From Comamonas testosteroni (GTDB lineage: Bacteria; Pseudomonadota; Gammaproteobacteria; Burkholderiales; Burkholderiaceae_C), in the NCBI RefSeq assembly GCF_003569915.1, contig NZ_KZ984442.1:178851-242850 (forward strand): 64,000 nt of DNA, in the 5' to 3' direction. Of this stretch, positions 18,969 to 27,150 are shown piece after piece; positions within the stretch are counted from its first letter, which is position 1; every line of letters begins with the position of its first letter. Below the pieces are notes generated by a model that was given only the letters and a program-made list of their open reading frames with translations, was not told the origin of the DNA and searched no databases. The position numbers and the translations under genes are program-made.

Positions 18969-19769
18969 TCAATGCACAGGGCGTGCGAGCCGCTTGCTCA
19001 GCCTCGATATCGCGTAGTTCACCAGGCAGTAAAGCAACGCCACCACAAGGTACACGGGAACCAGCGAGTTGTAGTTGGCTATTAGAACCTTGGCGTTCTG
19101 CATCAGTTCGCCATAGGTGACGACATAGCCAAAAGTCGTGTCCTTGACCACGATGACCAGTTGCGCGACCAGGGCCGGGACGATGAATCGCAATGCCTGC
19201 GGGAAGACGATGGCGAAAAATACCTGGGCTTCGCTCATCCCCAGGCTACGCCCTGCATCGGTCTGACCGCGCGGAACCGCAAGCACACCAGCGCGGTAGA
19301 CCTCTGCCACCACGGCAGCGGTACTGAGACCAACGGGCAAGGTCAGCATCCAGTAGGTACTCAGCTTGACGCCTGCCGCCGGCAGCACCAGAAAACACAC
19401 GTAGATGAGCAGCAGCGTAGGTGTGCCACGCAAAAATTCAATGACCGCAATGCTGGGCCAGCGTAGCCACCGCAAGCGTGAAAGCCGTCCCAGCAACAGC
19501 AGCAGCCCCAGAGTCAGCGCGATGACCGCAGCCATCGCAGCCGATGCCAACGTACCCACCAAGCCCTTGCCAAGAAATGCCCAGGTCGTAGGCCACGCAA
19601 AGAATTCCCAAAGCTGAGCATCGAGCTGCCCCGCTGAATGGAACTCAAGCGCAACGCCCACCATCAGCAGAATCAGCAGCAGGGCGGCAACCATGCTTAC
19701 CGCCCTCGTGACGCCCAAGGCCTTGGGGCTGGGCGCCCCAAACAGAATCTCTTCGAGAGAGCGGCTCAT
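18969..19769 (-). CDS. Glutamate/polar amino-acid ABC transporter permease (GltK/GluD-like)
   Basis: The 266-residue membrane protein of the HisM/GltK family carries the inner-membrane component signature near YRAGVLAVPRGQTDAGRSLGMSE (the EAA loop that docks the ATPase) and the block FLRGTPTLLLIY. A soluble N-terminus of about 20 residues precedes the first helix. It overlaps the upstream permease by 4 bases (ATGA), indicating coupled translation. The operon order is binding protein, permease, permease. No ATPase gene is found here, so the set must borrow one encoded elsewhere. Confidence 0.87.
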   Translation of the reverse strand: MSRSLEEILFGAPSPKALGVTRAVSMVAALLLILLMVGVALEFHSAGQLDAQLWEFFAWPTTWAFLGKGLVGTLASAAMAAVIALTLGLLLLLGRLSRLRWLRWPSIAVIEFLRGTPTLLLIYVCFLVLPAAGVKLSTYWMLTLPVGLSTAAVVAEVYRAGVLAVPRGQTDAGRSLGMSEAQVFFAIVFPQALRFIVPALVAQLVIVVKDTTFGYVVTYGELMQNAKVLIANYNSLVPVYLVVALLYCLVNYAISRLSKRLARPVH

Positions 19770-20428
19770 CGCAATATCCGCACTTTCTTTTCCAGGGCCG
19801 CGCCAGCCCAGGCGATGAGCAGACCGGTGGCCACATACATGGCTGCGGCCACTGCAAAGGCAGCAATACCGGCAGCAGAGTCATTGGCCATCTTGGACAC
19901 GAGCGCGGTCAATTCCCGCCCCGGAAGTGGTACCTGGGATGCCAGAGAGGTCGACAACATCAACGCAATGAGCAACGAGGTCATGGGCTGTACCACCGAG
20001 CGCAGAGCCTGCGGCAATACCACCGCAGTGATGATCTGCATGGGCCGCATGCCCAGACTCAGCGCGGCCTCGATCTGACTGCCGGGAATGGTGTTGATAC
20101 CCGAGCGCACATAGTCCGCAGTGAATGCCGAGCAGACCAGCATCAGCGTCAGAATCACGCTGGGCTCATAGTCGATCACGACATTGAGATCGGGCAGTGC
20201 AAACACGATGAAGATCAGCAGCGCCACACTGGGAATATTGCGAAAGATCTCGACATAGACCGTCAGAGCCCAGCGCAGCGGCGGCAGCGGGAAAAGCCGA
20301 AGCACGGCCACCACCATACCCAGCACGACGCCAGGCACAAACGATGCCGCCGTGAGCTTCCACGTCAAAAACAGGGCCTGCCAGAAGGCAGGCCCATGCT
20401 CGGTCAAAAGCCTTGAAACCTCACCCAT
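19766..20428 (-). CDS. Glutamate/polar amino-acid ABC transporter permease (GltJ/GluC-like)
   Basis: The 220-residue permease has the family motif EIFRNIPSVALLIFIVFALP and the EAA loop YVRSGINTIPGSQIEAALSLGM. Five hydrophobic segments are apparent. It starts 3 bp after the stop of the binding-protein gene and overlaps the next permease by 4 bases. It forms the heterodimeric channel with the product of 18969-19769. Confidence 0.87.
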   Translation of the reverse strand: MGEVSRLLTEHGPAFWQALFLTWKLTAASFVPGVVLGMVVAVLRLFPLPPLRWALTVYVEIFRNIPSVALLIFIVFALPDLNVVIDYEPSVILTLMLVCSAFTADYVRSGINTIPGSQIEAALSLGMRPMQIITAVVLPQALRSVVQPMTSLLIALMLSTSLASQVPLPGRELTALVSKMANDSAAGIAAFAVAAAMYVATGLLIAWAGAALEKKVRILR

Positions 20429-20431
20429 CGC

Positions 20432-21334
20432 TCAGGGAATAGCCGGCGGTGCCGGTACTGCCGTGCTGCCGGTACGCTGACCGATGGAAATCGTCCAGAG
20501 CTTGGCCCAGGTGCCGTCCGCTTCCAGCTTCTTCAGGAAGGTATTGATAAAAGCCACACCGTCCGAGCCTTTGGGCAGTCCGATACCGTAAGGGTCCTGC
20601 ACACCAAAGGGTGCTCCAGCCAGCCGCGCGTTGCTGGCCCCCAGGCTCAAAGCATTGAGCAACAGCGTGTGGTCGGTCACATAGGCATCCACACGTCCCT
20701 GGCGCAGGGTGTCCAATGCTTCCTGGTGCGTCTGAAACTCCTGCACAACGGCCTTGGGAGCATATTGAGCCAGTATCGCGGGGCCTGTGGAGCCCGCCTG
20801 GGTTGCAACCTTCTTGCCCGCCAGGTCGTTGTACGACTGGATGTTTTTGTTGTTCGCCTTGACCAGCACGCCAGACTGCGAGGTGTAGTAGGGTCCAGCG
20901 AACGAAATCTTCTCGGCCCGTGCGGGGGTGATCGAGTAGGTGGCAAACACCATGTCCACCTGATTGTTGATCAGCACCTGCTCACGCGTGGACGAGGTCA
21001 CCTGCGTGAACTGGTACTTGGCTCCATCGCCCAGGATATAGCGCGTGATGAGCTGCGCCAGCCCCATATCGAAGCCGCGAATCTTGCCGTCCTTTTCATT
21101 GAGCAGCGAGAACAGATTGGAGGTTTGTGTAGTGCCAAGGCGCAGCGTGCCTGCCTGCTTGATCTTGGTGGCCCAGGCGCTGGATGCGATGACTGCAGGG
21201 CTGGCGACAGGACCTTGCGCAATCAGCGCGTCATACGCCGCCGTATTGATGGGCGTGCCTTGTGCAAAAAGCGACCCGCCAGTGACGATAGACAGTGCCA
21301 CCACGGTTGATTTCAGAATGGATTTGATCGGCAT
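20432..21334 (-). CDS. Amino-acid ABC transporter periplasmic binding protein (GluB/GltI-like)
   Basis: The 300-residue protein has a signal peptide (MPIKSILKSTVVALSIVTGG, cleavage after LFA-QG) and a type 2 periplasmic-binding fold. KQAGTLRLGTTQTSNLFSLL marks the first strand, RGFDMGLAQLITRYILG follows, and VDMVFATYSITPARAEKISF is the hallmark region. The usual family sequence at that last position is lexAanmTiTpeR; here TYSITPAR is well conserved. GAGAGGATCGC precedes the start. It heads the transporter operon. Ligand specificity (glutamate, aspartate or another polar amino acid) cannot be set from sequence. Confidence 0.87.
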   Translation of the reverse strand: MPIKSILKSTVVALSIVTGGSLFAQGTPINTAAYDALIAQGPVASPAVIASSAWATKIKQAGTLRLGTTQTSNLFSLLNEKDGKIRGFDMGLAQLITRYILGDGAKYQFTQVTSSTREQVLINNQVDMVFATYSITPARAEKISFAGPYYTSQSGVLVKANNKNIQSYNDLAGKKVATQAGSTGPAILAQYAPKAVVQEFQTHQEALDTLRQGRVDAYVTDHTLLLNALSLGASNARLAGAPFGVQDPYGIGLPKGSDGVAFINTFLKKLEADGTWAKLWTISIGQRTGSTAVPAPPAIP

Positions 21335-21450
21335 GCGATCCTCTCGAAGGCTGTGTTGCTTGGCTCAATATATAGCAGTTATGGAATACGCGAAGTGCTC
21401 GTACGGTCAGCTCACAACTGCGTGCGACTGTGCACCGAGCCGCCGCATTA

Positions 21451-22173
21451 CTACTTTGAAAACCCCGCCGCAGTGAAAGCAATCAGCTGTGCAATCACCT
21501 TCTCCACAGGGTCGCCGCGGTGCCTGTTGTTCAACATATGACTGACACGGCCGTTGTCAGACCGGATGTACATCATCGCGCCGTACATGCATTCCAGGCG
21601 CCACTGGAAGTCTGTCTCACTGAGATGAGGGGTGGCCCGGCGCAACAGCAATGCGAATCTGAGTGCAGTGCTGTCATAGGCTTTGAACACGACCTCGCGA
21701 ACCTCCTTCAAAGGGTCCACGGAACAAAGGGCCGTCACCCGATTGAATGAAGCCTCTTCTGGGTTGTAGGCTGTACGCAGAGCTGGGGCGATGAATGCGT
21801 GAAGCACTTCTTCGACGTTAGGCGCTTGATTTTCATTGCGTTGCTCAAGCTGTTGCAGCAAGACCTCACGCTGTGCATTGACGGGTTGGACGCGTTCTTC
21901 AAAAAGAGCCTTGAGCAAGCCCAGTTTGTTCTTGAAGTGATAGTGAATCGCCCCTGTATCCACCTGCGCTGCAGCCATGACCGCCCTCAACGAAGTCCCG
22001 GCATAGCCGTGCTGCGCAAACAACAACTCGGCTGCACGCAGCATGCGCTCACGGGCCTGCGAACGCGACGTCTGCGCTGCAGTGCCGATCGAGGCTGACT
22101 CCACCTCTTTGCCAGAGTCCTTTGCGACCTTTCTTCTGGACACATCAGGGGTATGAGTGGCTCTTGTGTTCAT
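21451..22173 (-). CDS. TetR family transcriptional regulator
   Basis: This is a TetR protein of about 240 residues with HTH ERMLRAAELLFAQHGYAGTS followed by LRAVMAAAQVDTGAIHYHFK. Its charged N-terminal arm of about 35 residues is longer than usual. A C-terminal effector domain follows; its region SSDNGRVSHMLN-like resembles the TetR_C subgroup with long C-terminus. The start at 22173 is chosen because the residues before it look unrelated. It is divergent from the tctC-cupin operon, and a perfect 20-bp inverted repeat lies between them, so it probably represses both genes. Confidence 0.87.
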   Translation of the reverse strand: MNTRATHTPDVSRRKVAKDSGKEVESASIGTAAQTSRSQARERMLRAAELLFAQHGYAGTSLRAVMAAAQVDTGAIHYHFKNKLGLLKALFEERVQPVNAQREVLLQQLEQRNENQAPNVEEVLHAFIAPALRTAYNPEEASFNRVTALCSVDPLKEVREVVFKAYDSTALRFALLLRRATPHLSETDFQWRLECMYGAMMYIRSDNGRVSHMLNNRHRGDPVEKVIAQLIAFTAAGFSK

Positions 22174-22240
22174 GGCTGCGAATGATAGAGGTCTCTCGCA
22201 AGCTTCTCCTTGCACATTTCCAAATTTTGAACCATGATTG

Positions 22241-22260
22241 ATTCAGTCGACTGACTGAAT
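22241..22260. promoter_or_regulatory. TetR operator, ATTCAGTC-GACT-GACTGAAT
   Basis: This perfect inverted repeat has 8-bp arms around a palindromic GACT-type centre. It lies in the 130-bp gap between the divergent tetR (start 22173) and tctC-like (start 22304) genes. Position and symmetry are those of a TetR-family operator. Confidence 0.75.
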
Positions 22261-22303
22261 TATTGTGACAGCAAAGCACTTATCCGTGATGAGGAGACAA
22301 ACA

Positions 22304-23266
22304 ATGAGCATCTGGCGCTGTATCACGCCCATTGCCTTAGGGCTGGCCAGCCTCGGAATCCATCCGAGCCACGCACAGGAGAACTTCCCCAGCAGGCCGC
22401 TGACCATCATCAATCCCTGGGCCGCCGGAAGCCCTACCGATGTGATGGCACGAACGCTGGCCGAAGAAATGCACAAGCAACTGGGTCAAAGCATCGTGGT
22501 GATCTCACGCGAGGGTGGCTCTGGCGTCATTGGCATGAATGTGCTGGCCCAGTCAGCACCCGACGGCCTGACCATGGCTTTCACGCCCATGACACCCATC
22601 ACCATCCAGCCCCACTACATCAAAGGGCTCAAGCTCAGCCCAGAGGCTGTGCAGCCTCTGTGCGGCGTCACCGAAAACATTCTGGGCGTGAGCGTGCGCG
22701 CGGACAGCCCCTACAAAACGATCACAGAGCTAGTGACGGCAGCCCGGCAAAAGCCACTCAACTATGGATCGCCGGGCCCCAACTCAGCCCCATACCTGGC
22801 CATCGACCAGCTTGAGCGAGATCAGAAACTGCAGCTCAACCACATTCCGTACAAGGGCGATTCAGGTTCGATCCAGGAATTGCTGGCAGGGCGCCTTGAT
22901 TTCGTCAGCAGCATTGCAGCCTCTGCCGCGCCGCAGGTTCGTGCAGGCAAGCTGAGATTGCTGGCCGTAAGCTCTGAACATCGCCACCCCGCGTTCCCTG
23001 ACATCCCCACCTTCAAAGAGCTGGGCATGAAGGTGCGTGAAGATTCTTTTGCGGGTCTTTTTGTTCCGCGAGGGGTTCCGGAGGCAGCTCTTGCCAAGCT
23101 CGATGCCGCCTGCGCAAGCGCCGCGAAGTCTGAACCGGTCAAGCGCATCGCCCAAAGCGGCGATCAGGTCGTGAACTATCAGAACCGCCAGCAATGGCAA
23201 CAACGCATCTCGGCTGAGTTTCGCAAACAGGGCGAGACAGCAAAGCGCAATGGCGCCACTCAGTAA
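22304..23266 (+). CDS. TctC/Bug family periplasmic solute-binding protein
   Basis: The 320-residue protein has a signal peptide (MSIWRCITPIALGLASLGIH, cleavage after SHA-QE) and the Bug/TctC fold. Landmarks are FPSRPLTIINPWAAGSPTDVMA, EGGSGVIGMNVLAQSAPDG, and LNHIPYKGDSGSIQELLAGRLDF. GAGGAGACAAACA precedes the start. Bug proteins capture carboxylates, often for TctAB membrane partners, but no tctA or tctB occurs in the window. It is co-transcribed with a cupin gene 22 bp downstream and probably controlled by the divergent TetR. A sensory or orphan uptake role is possible. The ligand is unknown. Confidence 0.86.
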   Translation: MSIWRCITPIALGLASLGIHPSHAQENFPSRPLTIINPWAAGSPTDVMARTLAEEMHKQLGQSIVVISREGGSGVIGMNVLAQSAPDGLTMAFTPMTPITIQPHYIKGLKLSPEAVQPLCGVTENILGVSVRADSPYKTITELVTAARQKPLNYGSPGPNSAPYLAIDQLERDQKLQLNHIPYKGDSGSIQELLAGRLDFVSSIAASAAPQVRAGKLRLLAVSSEHRHPAFPDIPTFKELGMKVREDSFAGLFVPRGVPEAALAKLDAACASAAKSEPVKRIAQSGDQVVNYQNRQQWQQRISAEFRKQGETAKRNGATQ

Positions 23267-23287
23267 CCCGACCATCACAGCCCACTT

Positions 23288-23842
23288 ATGAGCGATTCAC
23301 CCGACCTCCAGCCCATTCGCCGCGTTGTGACCGCAAACGACGAGCAGGGAAAATCCTATTTGGCCGAGGATGGCGCATCCCCAGCGGTGCGCTTCGTGCC
23401 AGAACGTCCCGGTTACCGGATCACCAACCTGTGGCGCACCGACTCCGCGCCTGCACACATCGAGTCTCCAGACACCATCCGCCTGCATCAGGGCGTTGCA
23501 CCCCCACCGTTTGGCACGGTGCTTCGCATACTGGATATTCCTGCCGAGCCCACCGACCCACAGGAACTCCAGATCGCACTGAATGCCACGTTCTCCCGCA
23601 TGTATGGCGATGCCCATCGTAATGTGCAGCCGGGTGAGCACCCCGGCATGCACCGCACCGACTCGGTGGACTACGCAATCATGTTGGAAGGCGAGTTGAT
23701 CGCCATCATGGATAAGGGCGAGACGGTGCTACGAGCAGGTGATGTGCTGATTCAGCGTGGCACCAACCACGCATGGGCCAATCGCTCCGGCAAACCTGCC
23801 CGCATTGCTTTTGTGCTGGTGGCAGGCACCAGTGCCAATTAG
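23288..23842 (+). CDS. Cupin domain protein linked to TctC
   Basis: The 184-residue protein has a single cupin core in its C-terminal half: HRTDSVDYAIMLEGELIAIM, then GETVLRAGDVLIQRGTNHAWAN. The conserved His and Glu positions of cupin motif 1 are partly changed (HRTDSVDY lacks the second metal His), so metal binding and catalysis are uncertain. The N-terminal half (RRVVTANDEQGKSYLAEDGA, LWRTDSAPA) is typical of small cupins near aromatic or carboxylate catabolic genes. It is the second gene of a TetR-controlled two-gene operon and ends at a strong bidirectional terminator. Its function is unknown; isomerase, decarboxylase or ligand-sensing roles are all open. Confidence 0.8.
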   Translation: MSDSPDLQPIRRVVTANDEQGKSYLAEDGASPAVRFVPERPGYRITNLWRTDSAPAHIESPDTIRLHQGVAPPPFGTVLRILDIPAEPTDPQELQIALNATFSRMYGDAHRNVQPGEHPGMHRTDSVDYAIMLEGELIAIMDKGETVLRAGDVLIQRGTNHAWANRSGKPARIAFVLVAGTSAN

Positions 23843-23898
23843 GGCATGCCGAGAGCCTCTGTCGGCTCCCCTCTTTCAAGCCCTCCTGAATTCCCATC

Positions 23899-23926
23899 AA
23901 AAAAGCGCTCACAAGGAGCGCTTTTT
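23899..23926. terminator. Bidirectional terminator between cupin and puuD
   Basis: AAAAAGCGCTC and GAGCGCTTTTT form an 11-bp stem around ACAAG, with A and T tracts on both sides. It serves the cupin gene (+) and puuD (-), which converge here. Confidence 0.85.
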
Positions 23927-23953
23927 AGGGATGAACTGGAGCAGGGCAGTGAA

Positions 23954-25240
23954 TCAATTCACGGCAGCACCGGATTCATACCAGCTCTTGATCAGATTGC
24001 GCTCGTCTTCGGACAGAGCAGCAGGGTTGCCAAAAGGCATTTTCTTGAGCTGAACGACCTGCTGGTAGATCTGCTGAGAATGAGACTTCACAGCCTCCGC
24101 AGAGTCCAGACGCACAGCCTTTTGCTGGATGGCTGCGCCGTGGCAGACCACGCAGTGTTGCTGGAAGACTGCGTTGACCTTGGCAAATCCTTCGCCACCA
24201 GCGGCAGCCTCAGGGGCGGCAGTTGCGGGTGCTTGAGCAGCGGGCGTTGCAGCAGCCACGGCAGCGGCAGGAGCAGCGGACGCAGGTGCTGCTGCGGTAG
24301 CAGCCACAGGCGCAGGCTTGAGCCAGACGAACACGGCGAGCAGCGCCACCACGCCCACAGCGGCGTAAGGCCAGGGGTGGCTGTTGCGGCCCAGCTTGTA
24401 GCCATGACGCATCACAAAGAACTGACGAATCGCGGCACCGGCAAACATCATGCCGATCAGCACCAGCCAGTTCAGCTTGTGGGTGTACAACCAGCCATAG
24501 TGGTTGGACAGCATGGCAAACAGCACGGGCAGTGTGAAGTAGGTGTTGTGCACGCTACGCTGCTTAGCGCGCTGGCCATGGCGAGGGTCCACGGGCTCAC
24601 CAGCCTTCAGCGAGGCAACCACCTTGCGCTGACCAGGGATGATCCAGAAGAACACGTTGGCACTCATGGAGGTCGCCAGCATCGCGCCCATCAGCAGGAA
24701 TGCAGCCTGACCGGGGAAGATGTGGCAGGCCAGGTAGGCGGCAATACACACCAGCACCAGAACCATGGCACCGACGGTGGCATCGCCGTTCTTCTTCTGG
24801 CCGAAGGTGCGGCAGATGAAGTCATACAGCAGCCAGAACACCACCAGAAAGGCCAGAGCCGCGGTAACGGCAACAGGCGTGCTCATGGCATTGGGGTCGC
24901 CCGGCGTGACCAGGTAGATGTTCGCGTTCCACAAATAGGACACGGTCAGCAGCGCGAAACCGGACAGCCATGTGGTGTAGCTTTCCCAATAGAACCAGTG
25001 CAGATGATCTGGCATCTTGGGAGGAGACACGTTGAACTTGACGGGGTGGTAGAAACCGCCGCCGTGCACAGCCCAGAGTTCGCCGCTGACGCCTTGTTTC
25101 TTCAGGTCGTCGTCGATGGGCGGCGTCAGGCTGCTGTCCAGGAACACGAAGTAGAAGGAGGAACCGACCCAGGCGATGGCGGTAATGACGTGGAGCCACC
25201 GCAATAGCAGGCCGGCCCAGTCGAGAATGTAGCTTTCCAT
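23954..25240 (-). CDS. puuD: Membrane-bound urate hydroxylase PuuD with C-terminal cytochrome c domain
   Basis: The 428-residue protein oxidises urate to 5-hydroxyisourate. Its N-terminal part of about 300 residues is the urate-oxidase membrane domain with eight or so helices (LDWAGLLLRWLHVITAIAWV, SLKAGEPVDPRHGQRAKQRS, and NTYFTLPVLFAMLSNHYGW). After an Ala/Pro-rich linker comes a cytochrome c domain with heme motif CVVCH at residues 363-367 and an axial Met in KKMPFGNPAALS. This fused form donates electrons to the respiratory chain rather than O2 and so yields no peroxide. The start MESYILDW at 25240 is preferred to one 12 codons upstream. Its leader holds a GTATAC-like box. 5-Hydroxyisourate hydrolase is encoded at 28570-28920. 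Confidence 0.93.
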   Translation of the reverse strand: MESYILDWAGLLLRWLHVITAIAWVGSSFYFVFLDSSLTPPIDDDLKKQGVSGELWAVHGGGFYHPVKFNVSPPKMPDHLHWFYWESYTTWLSGFALLTVSYLWNANIYLVTPGDPNAMSTPVAVTAALAFLVVFWLLYDFICRTFGQKKNGDATVGAMVLVLVCIAAYLACHIFPGQAAFLLMGAMLATSMSANVFFWIIPGQRKVVASLKAGEPVDPRHGQRAKQRSVHNTYFTLPVLFAMLSNHYGWLYTHKLNWLVLIGMMFAGAAIRQFFVMRHGYKLGRNSHPWPYAAVGVVALLAVFVWLKPAPVAATAAAPASAAPAAAVAAATPAAQAPATAAPEAAAGGEGFAKVNAVFQQHCVVCHGAAIQQKAVRLDSAEAVKSHSQQIYQQVVQLKKMPFGNPAALSEDERNLIKSWYESGAAVN

Positions 25241-25374
25241 AGCTCTCAACCTTGGCAGCGTGGGGCTGCCGAACAAACCTGCTCACCACTGCGGGCGCTC
25301 TGAGCAGAAGAAAAGGCCGCGCTCCCTTGCGTTGAAACTTGGGGCACCGCTGCGACCATTCTGTCGACTGAAAG

Positions 25375-25383
25375 TGTATGCAA
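25375..25383. promoter_or_regulatory. TGTATGCAA box upstream of puuD, variant of the GTATAC operator
   Basis: The sequence AGTGTATGCAATT lies about 135 bp upstream of puuD. It differs by one base from the GTATAC core found upstream of the other urate genes. It is listed as a weaker member of the same operator set. Confidence 0.4.
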
Positions 25384-25470
25384 TTTTTGCAGCCAGAAAA
25401 TCCGCATTCAGGGTTTATCGCCCTAGTGATTTCCCTAGGATCTAGATTCAGCGCAAAGAAAATGTCCTGA

Positions 25471-25498
25471 AATTCTGGCAGTGGAAACTGTCAGAATT
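25471..25498 (-). terminator. Possible terminator hairpin downstream of xdhC
   Basis: AATTCTGGCAG and CTGTCAGAATT form an 11-bp stem with one G-T pair and a TGGAAA loop, starting just after the xdhC stop on the minus strand. No clear T tract follows, so the assignment is weak. Confidence 0.4.
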
Positions 25499-25503
25499 CC
25501 GAC

Positions 25504-26352
25504 TCAATCCTTGGGTAGTTGCTGCAAAAGCTGGGCCACCACGGCCACGGCGATGACTTCGGGCTGCTTGCCCGTGATGCCTGGCACCCCAATCGGGCAG
25601 GTGATCTGCGCCAGTTCCGCATCACTGAACCCGCGCTCGCGCAAGCGCCTGCTGAAGGTCGCCCACTTGGTCTTGCTGCCAATCAGGCCGATAAAAGGCA
25701 GATCACCGCGTTCGCGCTGGCGCTTGAGGCACTGCGCCACGACCTCCAGGTCTTCGGCATGGCTGAAGCTCATGATCAGCACCTGGGTCTGCGGTGGCAA
25801 CTCATCGACTGCCGCCTGTACGGGGTCGGAATGCTCACACTGCACGCCCATCTGCTCCTGTGCGGGGAAGACGGCATCGCGGCTGTCCACCCAGATCACG
25901 CGGTACGGCAGGCTGCGCAGAATGCGCACCAGCGCGTGCCCCACGTGCCCTGCACCGAACAAGGCCACACAATTGGGTGGAATTGGCATGTAGTCTTTAA
26001 TTTGATTACACATATTGCTATCAAAAAAAGAGTAATCCAACTCTAGCGCCCCTCCGCAGCACTGCCCCAGACTGGGACCCAGGGCATAGCGCTGCGTGTG
26101 GTTGCGACTCTGGTCGCCTTGGCTTCCCTGTTCGCTTTGCCTGCCCCATTGCGCCAGCAGTTGCCGGGCCTGCGCAATGGCCTGCCACTCCAGGTGGCCG
26201 CCGCCGATGGTGCCGAGAACTTCATCGGCAAACACGGCCATCCAGGCGCCCTGCTCCCGAGGCACGGAGCCGCGCGTGGAGCGAACCTGCACCCAACACA
26301 GGGGTTCCCGCTCCAGGCGGCTCAGTATTTTTTCGTAGGTTTCGCTCCACAT
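25504..26352 (-). CDS. xdhC: Xanthine dehydrogenase accessory protein XdhC
   Basis: The 282-residue protein inserts and sulfurates the molybdenum cofactor of xanthine dehydrogenase. It has the XdhC/CoxI N-terminal motif (TRGSVPREQGAWMAVF, GTIGGGHLEWQA), the GQCCGG cysteine pair, a Rossmann motif VALFGAGHVGHALV and the C-terminal block IGLIGSKTKWATFSRRL then CPIGVPGITGKQPEVIA. No xdhA or xdhB lies in the window, and the gene upstream is on the other strand, so it is separated from its client. A stretch of about 20 residues between the Cys pair and the Rossmann motif (DYSFFDSNMCNQIKDYMPIP) is encoded by AT-rich DNA holding a dispersed GCTATCAAA motif, apparently an in-frame insertion. Confidence 0.9.
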   Translation of the reverse strand: MWSETYEKILSRLEREPLCWVQVRSTRGSVPREQGAWMAVFADEVLGTIGGGHLEWQAIAQARQLLAQWGRQSEQGSQGDQSRNHTQRYALGPSLGQCCGGALELDYSFFDSNMCNQIKDYMPIPPNCVALFGAGHVGHALVRILRSLPYRVIWVDSRDAVFPAQEQMGVQCEHSDPVQAAVDELPPQTQVLIMSFSHAEDLEVVAQCLKRQRERGDLPFIGLIGSKTKWATFSRRLRERGFSDAELAQITCPIGVPGITGKQPEVIAVAVVAQLLQQLPKD

Positions 26353-26583
26353 GGGCAGGCAATATCCGCTCTGAAACTGGACAAGGCTCCCATCTTCGCG
26401 CAGTTCTGGCCGGGCAATAGAAGTGTGCCGATATGAACCGCCTAATCACTTGCGCATACGGGTTTGCGATTCGTGCCGCCGAGCCGCGCGCTCTTGCAGA
26501 AAAAAAGAAGCTGTTGCATCTGCTTGCCAGCGCCGCCAGCAAGTCTGCACGCAAGGACATTTTTCAGGATACGCTTGGGTCCC

Positions 26584-27048
26584 ATGTCTGAACCTACAGC
26601 CTCCCTCCCATCCCCTTCGCTGCTCAAAAAAGCCTGGCTCTGGGCCTGTGCAGCAATGTCCGCCGCTTTCTTGCTGACTGCCTGCCAGACCACTCCCGCT
26701 CCGGGATCTGGCTCCGCACCCAAGGCTTATCGCAAGGATGCCGCCCAGCACCTGTATGAGCGCAACGCCAATCGCATCTACAAAGGCAAGCTGCCGCCCA
26801 TGCTGTATGCCGTTGGCGTGCTGCAAACCCAGCTGGACAGTCAAGGCCGCATCCGCAATCTGCACTGGCTGCGCAAGCCCTCGCACGCGCCCGAGGTGGT
26901 GGCTGAGATCGAGCGCACGGTTCGCGCCGCGGCCCCGTTTCCCGCCACAGGTAGCCGAGCGCCTGTGACCTATACAGAAACCTGGCTCTGGGACAAATCC
27001 GGCCGCTTTCAGCTCGATACCCTGTCCGAAGGGCAACTCGGAGAGTGA
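26584..27048 (+). CDS. Lipoprotein with TonB-like C-terminal domain
   Basis: The 154-residue product has a lipoprotein signal ending in LLTAC-QTT (Cys at about residue 29) and a short linker. A domain resembling the TonB C-terminus follows: VLQTQLDSQGRIRNLHWLRK, then EVVAEIERTVRAAAPFPATG. No transmembrane energy-transducing anchor is present, so it is not a functional TonB; it is a periplasmic or outer-membrane lipoprotein of unknown role. The upstream in-frame extension to 26464 is rejected because it would place the signal sequence about 60 residues inside the protein. A strong terminator follows. Confidence 0.75.
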   Translation: MSEPTASLPSPSLLKKAWLWACAAMSAAFLLTACQTTPAPGSGSAPKAYRKDAAQHLYERNANRIYKGKLPPMLYAVGVLQTQLDSQGRIRNLHWLRKPSHAPEVVAEIERTVRAAAPFPATGSRAPVTYTETWLWDKSGRFQLDTLSEGQLGE

Positions 27049-27082
27049 CACCTGCACACCATGTCTGCACTGGGCAGATAAG

Positions 27083-27109
27083 AAAAAACCGGCGCAATGC
27101 CGGTTTTTT
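27083..27109. terminator. Bidirectional terminator
   Basis: ACCGGC / GCCGGT form a stem around GCAAT with six flanking A and T residues. It lies between the convergent lipoprotein gene (+) and SYLF gene (-). Confidence 0.85.
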
Positions 27110-27150
27110 GTTGCCCTGGACAGGCAGCTCGCGCTGCCAGCCAGAATTAA

